Shown: piece by piece, positions 36,181-44,659 of the stretch
Layout of the letters: each line of letters opens with the position of its first letter
Position numbering within the stretch: the first letter of the stretch is position 1
Origin: JAJDXW01 sp965243335
GTDB lineage: Bacteria; Pseudomonadota; Gammaproteobacteria; HK1
DNA length: 64,000 nucleotides
Assembly: GCA_965243335.1 (NCBI GenBank)
Contig: OZ251545.1
Location: 4,092,001 to 4,156,000, forward strand
Direction of reading: 5' to 3'
Notes under the pieces: model-generated
Database searches by the model: none
What the model was told of the DNA's origin: nothing
What the model saw: only the letters and a program-made list of their open reading frames with translations
Translations under genes and position numbers: made by a program

Positions 36181-36822
36181 GTGACCCCCGTGATCGGATT
36201 GACGGGAGGGATCGCGGCAGGGAAGTCCACGGTGTCCGGGCGGCTCGCCGCGCTCGGGGCGCACGTGATCGACGCCGACCGGGTGGGCCACCGGGTCCTC
36301 ATGCGGGGCGGCGGCGAAGCCCACGCGGCGGTGGTCCGCGCGTTCGGGACGGAGATCCTCGACGAGGCGGGAGAGATCGTGCGCGCCCGCCTCGGGCGGC
36401 TGGTCTTCGCCGACCCCGCGCGGCTCGCCGAGCTCAACCGCCTGACGCACCCTCCCATGGCGGAGCGGATGCGGCGCGAGATCGAGGAGGTCCGGGCGCG
36501 GCCGTCCTCCCCGCCGTTCATCGTCCTCGATGCGGCGGTGCTGTTCGAGGCGGGGTGGGAGGCGCTGTGCGACGAGGTCTGGACGGTCAGCACGGCGCCC
36601 GAACGGGCGCTCGAACGCCTCGTCACCCGCAACCGGCTGGCCCCGGAGGCGGCCCGCGCCCGCATCGATGCCCAGCTCGGCAACCCCGAGCGCGAGGCCC
36701 GCGCGGACCGGGTCATCCGCAACGACGGCGCCCCCGACGCGCTCGCTGCAACCGTCGACGCGCTCGCCGCGCAAGTGGCGGGCGCGGGCCGAAGCCGCGG
36801 AAGGCCCGTGCGCTGTTCGTAA
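36181..36822 (+). CDS. coaE: Dephospho-CoA kinase
   Basis: A 213-residue P-loop kinase for the last step of coenzyme A synthesis: ATP-dependent phosphorylation of the ribose 3'-hydroxyl of dephospho-CoA. 'IGLTGGIAAGKSTV' is the Walker A site, 'VIDADRVGH' the conserved D-A-D motif, 'VLDAAVLFEAGW' the LID-side motif, and 'RLVTRNRL' the Arg region. GTG at 36181 is taken as start, with GGAAGGG nearby; the open frame extends back into the spacer. The last codons and stop (GCGCTGTTCGTAA) coincide with the beginning of a dispersed repeat, so the natural C-terminus may have been replaced. In many proteobacteria coaE neighbours dnaQ or aroE; here it does not. Confidence 0.93.
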   Translation: MTPVIGLTGGIAAGKSTVSGRLAALGAHVIDADRVGHRVLMRGGGEAHAAVVRAFGTEILDEAGEIVRARLGRLVFADPARLAELNRLTHPPMAERMRREIEEVRARPSSPPFIVLDAAVLFEAGWEALCDEVWTVSTAPERALERLVTRNRLAPEAARARIDAQLGNPEREARADRVIRNDGAPDALAATVDALAAQVAGAGRSRGRPVRCS

Positions 36823-36966
36823 CTTATTGATGTAGATAAAAGAGAACAAGAAACGAGATATTTTTTACCCCACGGGGCCGGTGTTCTTCGGCGGTTTTGG
36901 GCGGTTCAAGGGGCCTTTAGGCGGATTTCACCCCACGGCGGCGCTTGCGCGGCGTCCTGGGAACGG
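36810..36966 (+). repeat. Intergenic repeat, family C (copy 2)
   Basis: Begins GCGCTGTTCGTAA inside the end of coaE, then an AT-rich stretch, TTTTTTACCCCACGGGG, GGCGGATTTCACCC and GCGCTTGCGCGG. The same block order is found inverted at 15385-15547. The ACCCC-AC-GGGGT portion can form a small stem. Confidence 0.7.
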
Positions 36967-37073
36967 CGCGTCCTCCGGACGCGGGCGTCCCGCCCGCACG
37001 GGGGCGGAGCCCCCGGAAATGAGAATGCGGGCGGGACGCCCGCGTCCGGAGGACGCGCCGTTCCCAGGACGCC
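36951..37073. repeat. Perfect 48-bp inverted repeat with a 27-base centre
   Basis: The arm 36951-36998 is the exact reverse complement of 37026-37073. Each arm includes a family B unit with CCTGGGAACGGCGCGTCC and GCGGGCGTCCCGCCCGC. The centre contains a second stem, GGGGGC and GCCCCC around three bases. It lies between coaE and a monooxygenase gene and could form a large cruciform or a strong RNA hairpin ending coaE transcription. Confidence 0.95.
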
Positions 37074-37092
37074 CTGCGACGAGGTGCGCCTG

Positions 37093-37120
37093 GCGAAAAT
37101 CCCCACCGCGCACATGCCTC
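37093..37120 (+). repeat. Dispersed box AATCCCCACCGCGCACATGC
   Basis: GCGAAAATCCCCACCGCGCA followed by CATGCCTC. Near-identical boxes lie at 31007-31035, 39131-39156 and 44860-44887, all on the plus strand and 70-200 bases before a plus-strand start codon. Here a -35/-10 pair follows 15 bases later. Confidence 0.6.
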
Positions 37121-37134
37121 CCCGAAGGCGGCGC

Positions 37135-37163
37135 TTGTGGGGCCGCGCCTCCCCCGCTAGCCT
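37135..37163 (+). promoter_or_regulatory. Probable promoter of the luciferase-like gene
   Basis: TTGTGG (37135-37140) and TAGCCT (37158-37163) are separated by 17 bases, about 50 bases before the ATG at 37215. Moderate match only. Confidence 0.4.
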
Positions 37164-37214
37164 GACGCCGCTTCCATCCCGTTTCGACCCCGTCCTCACA
37201 GGAGAGCCAGAGAA

Positions 37215-38294
37215 ATGGAACTCGGCCTGTTCACGATGCCGCTGCATCCCCCCGGAGCCAACCTCACCGAAACCCTGAAGTCGGACCTGCACCAGATCGT
37301 CAAGCTCGACGAGCTCGGGTACTCCGAAGCCTGGATCGGCGAGCACTTCACCGCGGTGTGGGAGAACATCCCTTCGCCGGAGCTGCTCATCGCGCAGGCG
37401 ATCCCGCTCACGAAGCGGATCCGCCTCGGGACCGGGGTGAGCTGCATGCCGAACCACAACCCCTTCGTCCTCGCCAACCGCATCGCCCAGCTCGACCACA
37501 TGGCGGAGGGCCGGTTCAACTGGGGGGTCGGGACCGGGAGCTTCCCCGGCGACATGGAGGTGTTCGGCTACTGGGGCGACGACGCGGCCATCGACAACCG
37601 GACCTACACGCGAGCGGCCCTCGACGCGATCCTCCAGCTCTGGAGCGATCCGAAGCCCGGGGTCTACGACAGCGAGGGGTTCCGGTTCACGGTCCCCGAG
37701 CCGCAGGACGACGTCGGGCTTCGCGCCCACGTCAGGCCCTACCAGCAGCCGCACCCGCCAATCGGGGTCGCCGGGGTCTCGCCGCGCTCCTCGACCCTCA
37801 AGATGGCGGCCAGCCGGGGCTGGATCCCGATGTCGATCAACCTGGTCCCGCCGGTGCAGCTCAAGACCCACTGGGACGCCATCGAGGAAGGCGCGCGCGA
37901 GGCGGGGCGGGAGCCGGACCTCGGGGCGTGGCGGGTGGCCCGCGAGGTGTTCGTCGCCGAATCGGGGGCCGAGGCGCGTCGGCAGGCCCGCGAAGGCATC
38001 CTCGCCCGCGACTTCAAGGGGTACTTCTTCCGGCTCCTGCCCAAGGTCGGGATGATGGGCCTCCTCAAGAACGACCCGGACATGCCCGACTCGGACGTGA
38101 CGATGGACTATCTCATCGACCACGTGTTCATCGTCGGGAGCGTGGACGAGGTCGCGCAGCGGCTCAACGACCTCCGGGGCGAGATCGGAGGGTTCGGGAC
38201 CCTGCTCGCGATGGGCCACGAATGGGACCCCTACGACGCGTGGCTCGGGTCGATGTCCCTCCTGAAGAACGAGGTGCTCCCCAAGGTGTCGTAG
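37215..38294 (+). CDS. Luciferase-like (LLM class) flavin-dependent oxidoreductase
   Basis: A 359-residue member of the bacterial luciferase/F420 family, distinct from the one at 34595. 'MELGLFTMPLHPPG' starts the barrel, 'LGYSEAWIGEHFT' and 'IRLGTGVSCMPNHNPFVLANRIAQLDHMAEGRFNWGVG' are family signatures, and 'PIGVAGVSPRSSTLKMAASRGW' marks the second half. It should use reduced flavin and O2 on an unknown substrate. AGGAG lies ten bases before the ATG. It is followed by an unrelated membrane protein gene. Confidence 0.88.
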   Translation: MELGLFTMPLHPPGANLTETLKSDLHQIVKLDELGYSEAWIGEHFTAVWENIPSPELLIAQAIPLTKRIRLGTGVSCMPNHNPFVLANRIAQLDHMAEGRFNWGVGTGSFPGDMEVFGYWGDDAAIDNRTYTRAALDAILQLWSDPKPGVYDSEGFRFTVPEPQDDVGLRAHVRPYQQPHPPIGVAGVSPRSSTLKMAASRGWIPMSINLVPPVQLKTHWDAIEEGAREAGREPDLGAWRVAREVFVAESGAEARRQAREGILARDFKGYFFRLLPKVGMMGLLKNDPDMPDSDVTMDYLIDHVFIVGSVDEVAQRLNDLRGEIGGFGTLLAMGHEWDPYDAWLGSMSLLKNEVLPKVS

Positions 38295-38525
38295 GCCATC
38301 GCCGCCCTCGGAGGAGCGGCCCGCGCCGCGTGCGCAGGGGGGACTGCCCGCACCGCGGGTTCCTTTGCGGCCTCGGCAGCGGCTTGAACCGGGGTCGAAG
38401 AAGGTTTACGGTGGAACCGTGCTCATGGAGCGGAGCAGCGAGGCGCGGCTCCCGGCTCAGGGTACGAACCCCGCCGCCGAGGCGGCGGGCGCACCGAGTC
38501 GCCCCCCCGAAAGGAGTCCGATCCC

Positions 38526-38978
38526 ATGCCCAGGCTCAATCAGGAAACGATCGCCATCATCGGCGTCGGCATTGCACTCGGCGCCCTCATCCTCACCACC
38601 ACCGGCGGGCTGCGCGACGAGCTTCGAGCCATCCGGGCCGAAGCGAGCGCCGACCGGGAGGCGATCCGGGCCGAAGGGCGCGCCGACCGGGAGGCGATCC
38701 GGGCCGAAGGACGCACCTACCGGGAGGCGATCCGGGCCGAAGGACACGCCGCCCGGGAGGCGATCCGGGCCGAAGGGCGCGCTGACCGGGAGGCGATCCG
38801 GGCCGAAGGAGACGCCGCCCGGGAGGCGATTCGAGCCGAAGCGCGCGCCGACCGGGAAGCGTTCGAGGAACAGATCATCCGGTTGACCGAGCAGCAAGGG
38901 GCCCTCGGCGGCCTCGTCGAGGGTCTGCGCCTGCGGCAACTGGCCGCGGACGCCGCGGGCGACCGGCCGCCCGGATGA
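38526..38978 (+). CDS. Membrane-anchored hendecad-repeat coiled-coil protein
   Basis: A 150-residue protein. Residues 9-27 ('IAIIGVGIALGALILTTTG') are one membrane segment. Residues 37 to about 113 are seven 11-residue repeats of the form R-A-E-x-x-A-x-R-E-A-I, encoded by 33-base tandem repeats, predicted to form one continuous, highly charged helix about 11 nm long. The final 35 residues include a short helix and a Pro/Gly tail. The topology suggests a short cytoplasmic N-terminus and a long helix in the periplasm or cytoplasm. I know no precise family; some similar repeats are annotated as DUF1640-like or apolipoprotein-like. No operon partner. Confidence 0.75.
   Translation: MPRLNQETIAIIGVGIALGALILTTTGGLRDELRAIRAEASADREAIRAEGRADREAIRAEGRTYREAIRAEGHAAREAIRAEGRADREAIRAEGDAAREAIRAEARADREAFEEQIIRLTEQQGALGGLVEGLRLRQLAADAAGDRPPG
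38634..38864 (+). repeat. 33-bp tandem repeat, seven units
   Basis: Seven in-frame 33-base units starting CGGGCCGAAG and ending GGGAGGCGATC, with substitutions mostly in the middle eight bases. The unit length keeps frame, so copy number can change by slippage without breaking the protein. Confidence 0.92.
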
Positions 38979-39130
38979 TTCGGCGAGCCTCACCGTAGCC
39001 GGGACGCCGCCCGGCTCATGCGCCGGAACAGGCGGAACGCGATTTCGGCGGCTGACGCATTCGCCAGGAGTGTTCCGGGGTGGAAGCCCCCGCCCGCGTT
39101 CCCAGAAGCGCCTGCGGCGAGGCGGGCTCA

Positions 39131-39211
39131 GCGAGAATCCCCACCGCGCACACGCCCCGCCTCCGCTCCGGTAGCCTCCGGTTGGACCTGCCCCCGGATG
39201 GCCCGTATCCT
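39131..39211 (+). promoter_or_regulatory. Conserved box and promoter upstream of the ABC importer operon
   Basis: GCGAGAATCCCCACCGCGCA at 39131 is another copy of the dispersed box. TTGGAC (39182-39187) and TATCCT (39206-39211) follow with an 18-base spacer. The binding-protein ATG is at 39324, giving a leader of about 105 bases. Confidence 0.45.
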
Positions 39212-39323
39212 TGGCGGGCAGCACGGCGCGAGGCGTGCCGGCGCCGCAGCGGCAGGGCAGGCGGACACCGTGCCGGCGTCCGCCCCCCCCTGCCGGAGGC
39301 ATTGGAATACCGGAGGCCATGAC

Positions 39324-40814
39324 ATGACCATCAAGCGATCCCTCGCGGCGGCGGCGTTCGGCGCCGCGGCCCTCACCGCCGCCGCCTTCACGCCGGCGGC
39401 GAACGCGCAGATGAAGCACGACGGCGTCACCGTCAACATCCTCACCCGGCCGGGGCCCGTCATCGCCGGGCGGCTCGAGCAGCGGGGCGAGGAGTTCAAG
39501 GCGATGACCGGCGCGACGATCGAGGTCGCGACGGTGCCGTTCGCCGACCTCTTCCAGAAGCTGCTGACCGACTGGTCCACGGGAACGAACTCGATCGACG
39601 TCGGGGTGTTCGCCTCCGGCTGGGCGGTCGAGCTGGCCGACAGCGACCTGCTCGCGGACCTGAGCGGCTTCGTCGCGAACGACCCGGGGCTCCAGTTCGA
39701 CGACATCGCCCCCTACTTCCGGGAGTTCAACCAGAAGATCGACGGCAAGACCTACCTCATCACCGTCGACGGCGACTTCCACATGATGTACTACCGCACC
39801 GACGTGCTCGAGAAGAACGGCCTCGAGCCGCCGGACACGTGGGACGAGTACCTCGAGGTCGCGGCCGCCGTGCACGGCCAGGACATGAACGGCGACGGCG
39901 AGCCCGACTACGGCTCGTGCCTGTTCAAGAAGCGCAACGCGCAGAGCTTCTGGCTGAGCCTCTCGATCGCCGGGGCCTTCCTGCAGAGCCAGGGCACGGG
40001 CCAGGGCATCTTCTTCGACACCGACACGATGGAGCCGCTGGTGCGCAACGAGGGCTTCAGGGAGGCGCTGCGGGTCCTCAAGGAGACCGGCAAGTACGGC
40101 CCGCCGGACGAGCTCAACCTGGACGTGACGGACACCCGCCCCATCGTCCTCTCCGGGCGCTGCGCGCTCCTCCTCGAATGGGGGGACATCGGCCCGCTCT
40201 CGATCGACCTCACCCAGTCCAAGATCGACGGGCTCGTCGCCTCGAAGATCCTCCCGGGCTCGCGCCGGGTGGTGGACCGGGCGACCGGCAAGCTCGTGGA
40301 CTGCACGCCCGCGCTCTGCCCGTACGCGATCGACGGCGTCAACCACACCCCGTTCGCCGCGTTCGGCGGCTGGTCGGGGGCGGTGAACGCGAAGGCCGAC
40401 CCGAAGGTCATCGCGGCCGCCTACGACTTCCTGTCGTACATGAACGCGCCGGAGCAGTCCAACTTCGACGTGACCCAGGGCTGGACGGGCTACAACCCGT
40501 ACCGCATCTCGCAGTTCGAGAACATCCAGCCGTGGGTCGACGCGGGCTTCTCGCAGGAGTCGGCGGAGAACTACCTCGGGGCCATCGGGCAGAGCCTCAA
40601 CAGCCCGAACATGGCGTCCGACCTCCGCATCCCCGGCACCCAGCAGTACGAGGGCATCTGCCTCGACCGCGAGGTCGCCCGGTTCCTGGCCGGCGAGATC
40701 ACGGACGAGCAGACGATGGACAACATCCACGAGTGCTGGGAGGAGGTCACCGAGGACTTCGGGCGTGAGCGGCAGGGCGCGCTCTATCGGGCGTCCCTCG
40801 GCATCACCAACTAG
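39324..40814 (+). CDS. ABC transporter extracellular solute-binding protein (sugar type)
   Basis: A 496-residue periplasmic binding protein of the MalE/UgpB cluster. The signal peptide covers residues 1-28 (Lys-Arg, Ala-rich core, cleavage after 'PAANA'). 'LEQRGEEFKAMTGATIEVATVPFADLFQKL', 'DGDFHMMYYRTDVLEKNGLEPPDTWDEYLEVA' and 'FGGWSGAVNAKADPKVIAAAYDFLSYM' are characteristic. It delivers a carbohydrate or related polyol to the permeases encoded next. ATG at 39324 has GGAGG seven bases upstream. First gene of a four-gene importer. Confidence 0.93.
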   Translation: MTIKRSLAAAAFGAAALTAAAFTPAANAQMKHDGVTVNILTRPGPVIAGRLEQRGEEFKAMTGATIEVATVPFADLFQKLLTDWSTGTNSIDVGVFASGWAVELADSDLLADLSGFVANDPGLQFDDIAPYFREFNQKIDGKTYLITVDGDFHMMYYRTDVLEKNGLEPPDTWDEYLEVAAAVHGQDMNGDGEPDYGSCLFKKRNAQSFWLSLSIAGAFLQSQGTGQGIFFDTDTMEPLVRNEGFREALRVLKETGKYGPPDELNLDVTDTRPIVLSGRCALLLEWGDIGPLSIDLTQSKIDGLVASKILPGSRRVVDRATGKLVDCTPALCPYAIDGVNHTPFAAFGGWSGAVNAKADPKVIAAAYDFLSYMNAPEQSNFDVTQGWTGYNPYRISQFENIQPWVDAGFSQESAENYLGAIGQSLNSPNMASDLRIPGTQQYEGICLDREVARFLAGEITDEQTMDNIHECWEEVTEDFGRERQGALYRASLGITN

Positions 40815-40946
40815 CTGACGGGAAGGCCGTCCCGCCGCGACCGCGGCGCCGGCCAGACGGCGCCGGCCACGGCCAGGCGACAGCGGACGACGCAGGTCGC
40901 GGGCCGAAGGCCGGGGTCGGGGGTCGAGGATCGGGCCGGGGGCGCC

Positions 40947-42158
40947 GTGGCGACAGGGGACGGCAGGATCGGCAGGCGGCGGCCGGGAGAGGACCCGGCC
41001 GCCGCTGCCGCAGTTGCCGCCGACTCCGTCATCGTGGCGGCGCGGCGCGGCGGGCGGCTGGCGGAGTGGTTCGACCGGCAGGCGCGCACCCTCTTCATCA
41101 TGCCCGCCGTGGTCATGATCCTCGTCTTCTCGATCTTCCCCCTCATCGCGACCTTCATCCTGTCCCTCTCGCGGGTGCGGCTCCGGGGCGGCGGCTACCA
41201 GATCCGGTACGTCGGGACCCGCAACTACGAGAAGCAGCTCTTCGGCTCCGAGCAATGGCACTTCCTCGGGACCTTCGAGGGGGTCAGCGTCCTCGGGTGG
41301 ATCGTGACGATCGCGGCGGCGGCCCTCCTCGCCTGGTGGCTGGTCCGGTACTTCGCCGGGCGGAGCGGCCCGGTCAGCGTGGCGGGGGGCATCGGCCGGC
41401 TCATCACCGCGAGCGTGCTCTTCGGGCTCGCCTTCATGTTCGCCGCGACCCTCTTCAGCGGCACGCGGCTCGGCACCCTCGGGGTGACCCTGTTCTACGT
41501 CGTGGTGGGCTGCGGCCTCCAGTTCCTCATCGGGCTCGGGCTCGCCCTGCTCTGCTCGCAGCCGATCCGGGGGCGGACGTTCTTCCGCGTCGTCTTCTTC
41601 CTGCCGCTCATGGTGACCCCCATCGGCATCGGCTTCACCTTCCGCATGATGGCGGACACCGGCAAGGGGCCGTTCGCGCCGGTCTGGCAGTGGTTCGGCC
41701 TCGGCGACTTCGCGTGGGCGGTGAACCCCTGGACGGCGCGGGCGTTCATCATCGTGGGCGATTCCTGGCAGTGGATCCCCTTCATCTTCGTGGTGCTGCT
41801 CGCGGCCCTGGAGAACGTGCCGAGGGACCTCGTCGAGGCCGGGCACGTGGACGGGGCGGGGGGCTGGCAGATCTTCCGCGAGATCACGTGGCCGCACATC
41901 GTCCCGGTGGCGGCCACGGTGATGCTGATCCGGGTCATCGAGGGGTTCAAGCTCGTCGACCTGCCGAACATGATGACGGGCGGCGGCCCCGGCATCGCGA
42001 CCGAGTCGATGACCCTGCATTCCTTCTTCGCCTGGCGCGCGCTGGACCCGGCCCAGTCGGCGGCGATCTCGTACCTGCTGCTCTTCGTGACCGTGGTGCT
42101 CTGCGTCTCCTACTTCATGCTGGTGGTCCGAAAGCGGGCCGCGGCGCACGCACGCTGA
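40947..42158 (+). CDS. ABC sugar transporter permease (MalF/UgpA type)
   Basis: A 403-residue inner-membrane permease starting at GTG 40947. The first membrane helix is 'TLFIMPAVVMILVFSIFPLIATFILSLS', followed by a large loop and two or three extra hydrophobic helices before the permease core, longer than typical 290-residue members. The EAA loop that docks the ATPase is 'EAGHVDGAGGWQIFREITWPHI'. 'MTGGGPGIATESMTLHSFFAW' is typical near the end. It lies 132 bases after the binding protein. Confidence 0.9.
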   Translation: MATGDGRIGRRRPGEDPAAAAAVAADSVIVAARRGGRLAEWFDRQARTLFIMPAVVMILVFSIFPLIATFILSLSRVRLRGGGYQIRYVGTRNYEKQLFGSEQWHFLGTFEGVSVLGWIVTIAAAALLAWWLVRYFAGRSGPVSVAGGIGRLITASVLFGLAFMFAATLFSGTRLGTLGVTLFYVVVGCGLQFLIGLGLALLCSQPIRGRTFFRVVFFLPLMVTPIGIGFTFRMMADTGKGPFAPVWQWFGLGDFAWAVNPWTARAFIIVGDSWQWIPFIFVVLLAALENVPRDLVEAGHVDGAGGWQIFREITWPHIVPVAATVMLIRVIEGFKLVDLPNMMTGGGPGIATESMTLHSFFAWRALDPAQSAAISYLLLFVTVVLCVSYFMLVVRKRAAAHAR

Positions 42159-42171
42159 TGAGGCCGGGGGG

Positions 42172-43302
42172 ATGAACCGGATGGCGGAGACCGGGGCGGC
42201 GGAGGCCCGGGCCGGCGCCCACCTGCCGGCCGCGCGGTCGCTGTCGCGCGCGCGCGGCCTCCGGCGCTGGTTCGAGCCGACGCGCATCGGCCGGATGTCC
42301 CCGGGCGGGAGCGTCGTCGTCTACGCGCTCCTCGTCCTGTGGTCGGCCTTCGTGCTGTTTCCGTTCTACTGGCTGGCCATCACCTCCTTCAAGCTCCCGA
42401 TCGACGTCTTCGAGGGGCCGTCCTACCTCCCCTGGATCGACTTCACCCCCAACCTCCACGCTTGGGCGGACCTGCTCGACTTCAGCGCGAAGTCGCCCCT
42501 CGCCGAGACCCTGACCCCCTACCGGAACTCCGTCGTCATCGCCTTCTGCTCGACCGCCCTCTGCGTGCTCGTCGGCAGCATGGCGGCCTACGCCCTCGCC
42601 CGGATCGAGTACCGGCCGAAGCTCGGCACGATCCTCGTCTTCGTCGCGCTGATGATCGGCGCGGCGGTCGCGGTCGGCGTCCACGGGGTGGACCTGTGGA
42701 TCGCGGGGGCTGTCGCGGCGGCCCTCTTCGTGCTCCTTGCCCGCGCGCTGGGCCGCTACTTCCGGCGCAGCGCCGGCAACGCCGACATCCTGTTCTGGAT
42801 GATCTCGCAGCGGATCCTGCCGCCGGTGGTCGCGGTGGTCCCGATCTACATGATGTTCCAGCGCGTGGGCCTGCTCGACACCCACCTCGCGATCATCCTC
42901 ACCTACACGGTCGTGAACCTGCCGATCGTGGTCTGGCTGATGCACGACTTCTTCGCCTCGATCCCCGTCGACCTCGAGGAGAGCGCGCAGCTCGACGGGG
43001 CCTCGCGGCTCGCGACGTTCTTCGAGATCGTGGTTCCGCTCGCCCGCGCGGGGCTCGCGGCGACCACCCTCCTCGTCCTGATCCTCGCCTGGAACGAGTA
43101 CCTGGTCGCGCTGTTCCTCTCGACCACCAAGGCCCAGACCCTGCCGATCCTCGTCGCGGGCATGAACGGGGGCGAGAAGGGCATCCTGTGGTGGACGATG
43201 GCGGTGGTCATCATCATCATGATCGTCCCCGTCATCGCGATGGCGCTCCTCCTCCAGCGCTTCATCTCGAAGGGGATCCTGCTCGGAGCGGTCAAGGGAT
43301 GA
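42172..43302 (+). CDS. ABC sugar transporter permease (MalG/UgpE type)
   Basis: A 376-residue permease. 'FVLFPFYWLAITSFKLPIDVF' is the first helix and following loop; 'YRNSVVIAFCSTALCVLVGSMAAYALARI' the start of the core; 'EESAQLDGASRLATFFEIVVPLA' the EAA loop; 'LAWNEYLVALFLS' a family signature. Between residues about 145 and 195 it has an extra hydrophobic pair ('VFVALMIGAAVAVGVHG', 'AGAVAAALFVLLARALG') not found in most MalG proteins. It starts 14 bases after the first permease, so the two are co-transcribed. Confidence 0.9.
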   Translation: MNRMAETGAAEARAGAHLPAARSLSRARGLRRWFEPTRIGRMSPGGSVVVYALLVLWSAFVLFPFYWLAITSFKLPIDVFEGPSYLPWIDFTPNLHAWADLLDFSAKSPLAETLTPYRNSVVIAFCSTALCVLVGSMAAYALARIEYRPKLGTILVFVALMIGAAVAVGVHGVDLWIAGAVAAALFVLLARALGRYFRRSAGNADILFWMISQRILPPVVAVVPIYMMFQRVGLLDTHLAIILTYTVVNLPIVVWLMHDFFASIPVDLEESAQLDGASRLATFFEIVVPLARAGLAATTLLVLILAWNEYLVALFLSTTKAQTLPILVAGMNGGEKGILWWTMAVVIIIMIVPVIAMALLLQRFISKGILLGAVKG

Positions 43303-43370
43303 GCACGCGGACATGTCCTTGGGAACGCTTGTGTCCCGCCTGCCTTGGTCGCTCCCGCACCCTCGGAGCC

Positions 43371-43426
43371 GTCATTCCCGCGAAGCTTGTGCCCGCGAAA
43401 GCGGGCACAAGCTTCGCGGGAATGAC
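43371..43426. terminator. Perfect 26-bp stem with GAAA loop between permease and ATPase genes
   Basis: 43371-43396 is the exact reverse complement of 43401-43426, closed by GAAA. The arms begin GTCATTCCCGCG and contain AAGCTT. No T-run follows, so it is more likely an mRNA-stability or attenuation hairpin than a full terminator. It belongs to the dispersed GTCATTCCCGCGAA repeat family. Confidence 0.7.
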
Positions 43427-43476
43427 GGGTTGAAAGAAACCATTTAGCTGAGCTTTGTGCGTAGTCAGGAGGAAGG

Positions 43477-44625
43477 ATGAGCGAAGTCGGCGCGGCGGCG
43501 GGCGGCAACGGGGCGGCGGGCGGCAACGGGGCGCCGGCGCAGTCCCGCGCCCGGCGGCTGTCGATCCGGGGCCTGAACAAGTGGTTCGGCGCCAACCACG
43601 TGGTGAAGAACCTCGGCCTCACGGTCGATCCGGGCGAGTTCCTGGTCCTGCTCGGCCCCTCCGGGTGCGGCAAGACGACGGCGCTCCGGATCATCGCGGG
43701 GCTCGAGACCGCGGATTCGGGGCAGGTGCTCCTCGGCGACACGGACGTCACCCACGAGCTTCCCAAGTACCGCGACATCGCGATGGTGTTCCAGTCCTAC
43801 GCCCTCTACCCGCACAAGACGGTGGCGGAGAACATCGGCTTTCCGCTCAAGGTGCGGGGGGTCAAGCCGGAGGCGCGGGCGGCGGCGGTGCGCGACGCGG
43901 CGGCCCAGGTCCACATGGAGGACCTGCTGGAGCGCTACCCGCGCCAGCTCTCCGGCGGGCAGCGCCAGCGGGTCGCCCTCGCGCGGGCGATCGTGCGCCG
44001 CCCCTCCGCGTTCCTGATGGACGAGCCGCTCTCCAACCTCGATGCGAAGCTCCGCGGCTACATGCGCGCCGAGCTCAAGCACATGCAGCACGCGCTGGGG
44101 GTGACCACGGTCTACGTGACCCACGACCAGGTGGAGGCGATGACCCTCGCCCACCGGGTCGCGATCCTGGACGAGGGCGCCCTGCAGCAGATCGGCTCCC
44201 CGCGCGAGGTGTACGACGACCCCGCGAACCTGTTCGTCGCCGGCTTCATGGGCTCGCCGCCGATGAACTTCGTGCGCGGCAGCATCGGGAACGGCCGGTT
44301 CGAGAGCGGGGGCGGGGTCGCGGTTCCGGTCGCGGAGGCGCGGGACGGCATGGCGGCGGTCCTGGGCTTCCGCCCGGAGGACGCGGAGGTGGCCGAGCCG
44401 GGGAGCGGGCTCTTCGACGCGACGGTCTACGCGGCCGAGCTGACCGGCGACGTGACCCTCGTCACCGTCGCCCTCGGGGACGACGCGAGCCTCGCGGTCA
44501 AGATGCCGAAGGAGTACGACGTCGACTTCGACCGCAAGGTGGCGGTCCGCTTCCCCCTGGAGCGGGCGTTCCTCTTCGACGCGGCGACCGGCGAGCGCGC
44601 GCCGGGCCGTTTCCTCTCCTCCTGA
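43477..44625 (+). CDS. ABC transporter ATP-binding protein (UgpC/MalK type)
   Basis: A 382-residue ATPase that powers sugar import. 'LLGPSGCGKTTALRIIAGLE' is Walker A, 'RYPRQLSGGQRQRVALARAIV' the signature loop, 'FLMDEPLSNLDAKLR' Walker B and D-loop, and 'VYVTHDQVEAMTLAHRVAILDEGAL' the switch His. A regulatory TOBE/OB domain follows from about residue 240 ('VLGFRPEDAEV'). The first 25 residues are a Gly/Asn/Ala low-complexity extension. The ribosome site AGGAGG is part of the end of a MITE-like repeat directly before the ATG. Separated from the permeases by 174 bases holding a large hairpin. Confidence 0.94.
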   Translation: MSEVGAAAGGNGAAGGNGAPAQSRARRLSIRGLNKWFGANHVVKNLGLTVDPGEFLVLLGPSGCGKTTALRIIAGLETADSGQVLLGDTDVTHELPKYRDIAMVFQSYALYPHKTVAENIGFPLKVRGVKPEARAAAVRDAAAQVHMEDLLERYPRQLSGGQRQRVALARAIVRRPSAFLMDEPLSNLDAKLRGYMRAELKHMQHALGVTTVYVTHDQVEAMTLAHRVAILDEGALQQIGSPREVYDDPANLFVAGFMGSPPMNFVRGSIGNGRFESGGGVAVPVAEARDGMAAVLGFRPEDAEVAEPGSGLFDATVYAAELTGDVTLVTVALGDDASLAVKMPKEYDVDFDRKVAVRFPLERAFLFDAATGERAPGRFLSS

Positions 44626-44659
44626 GGGGCCCGGGCGCGGCGGCGCTTGCGCGGGACAT

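Noticed and set aside
38634..38864. 33-base tandem repeats as a possible CRISPR array
   Set aside because: Units are contiguous and in frame within a gene, with no spacers.
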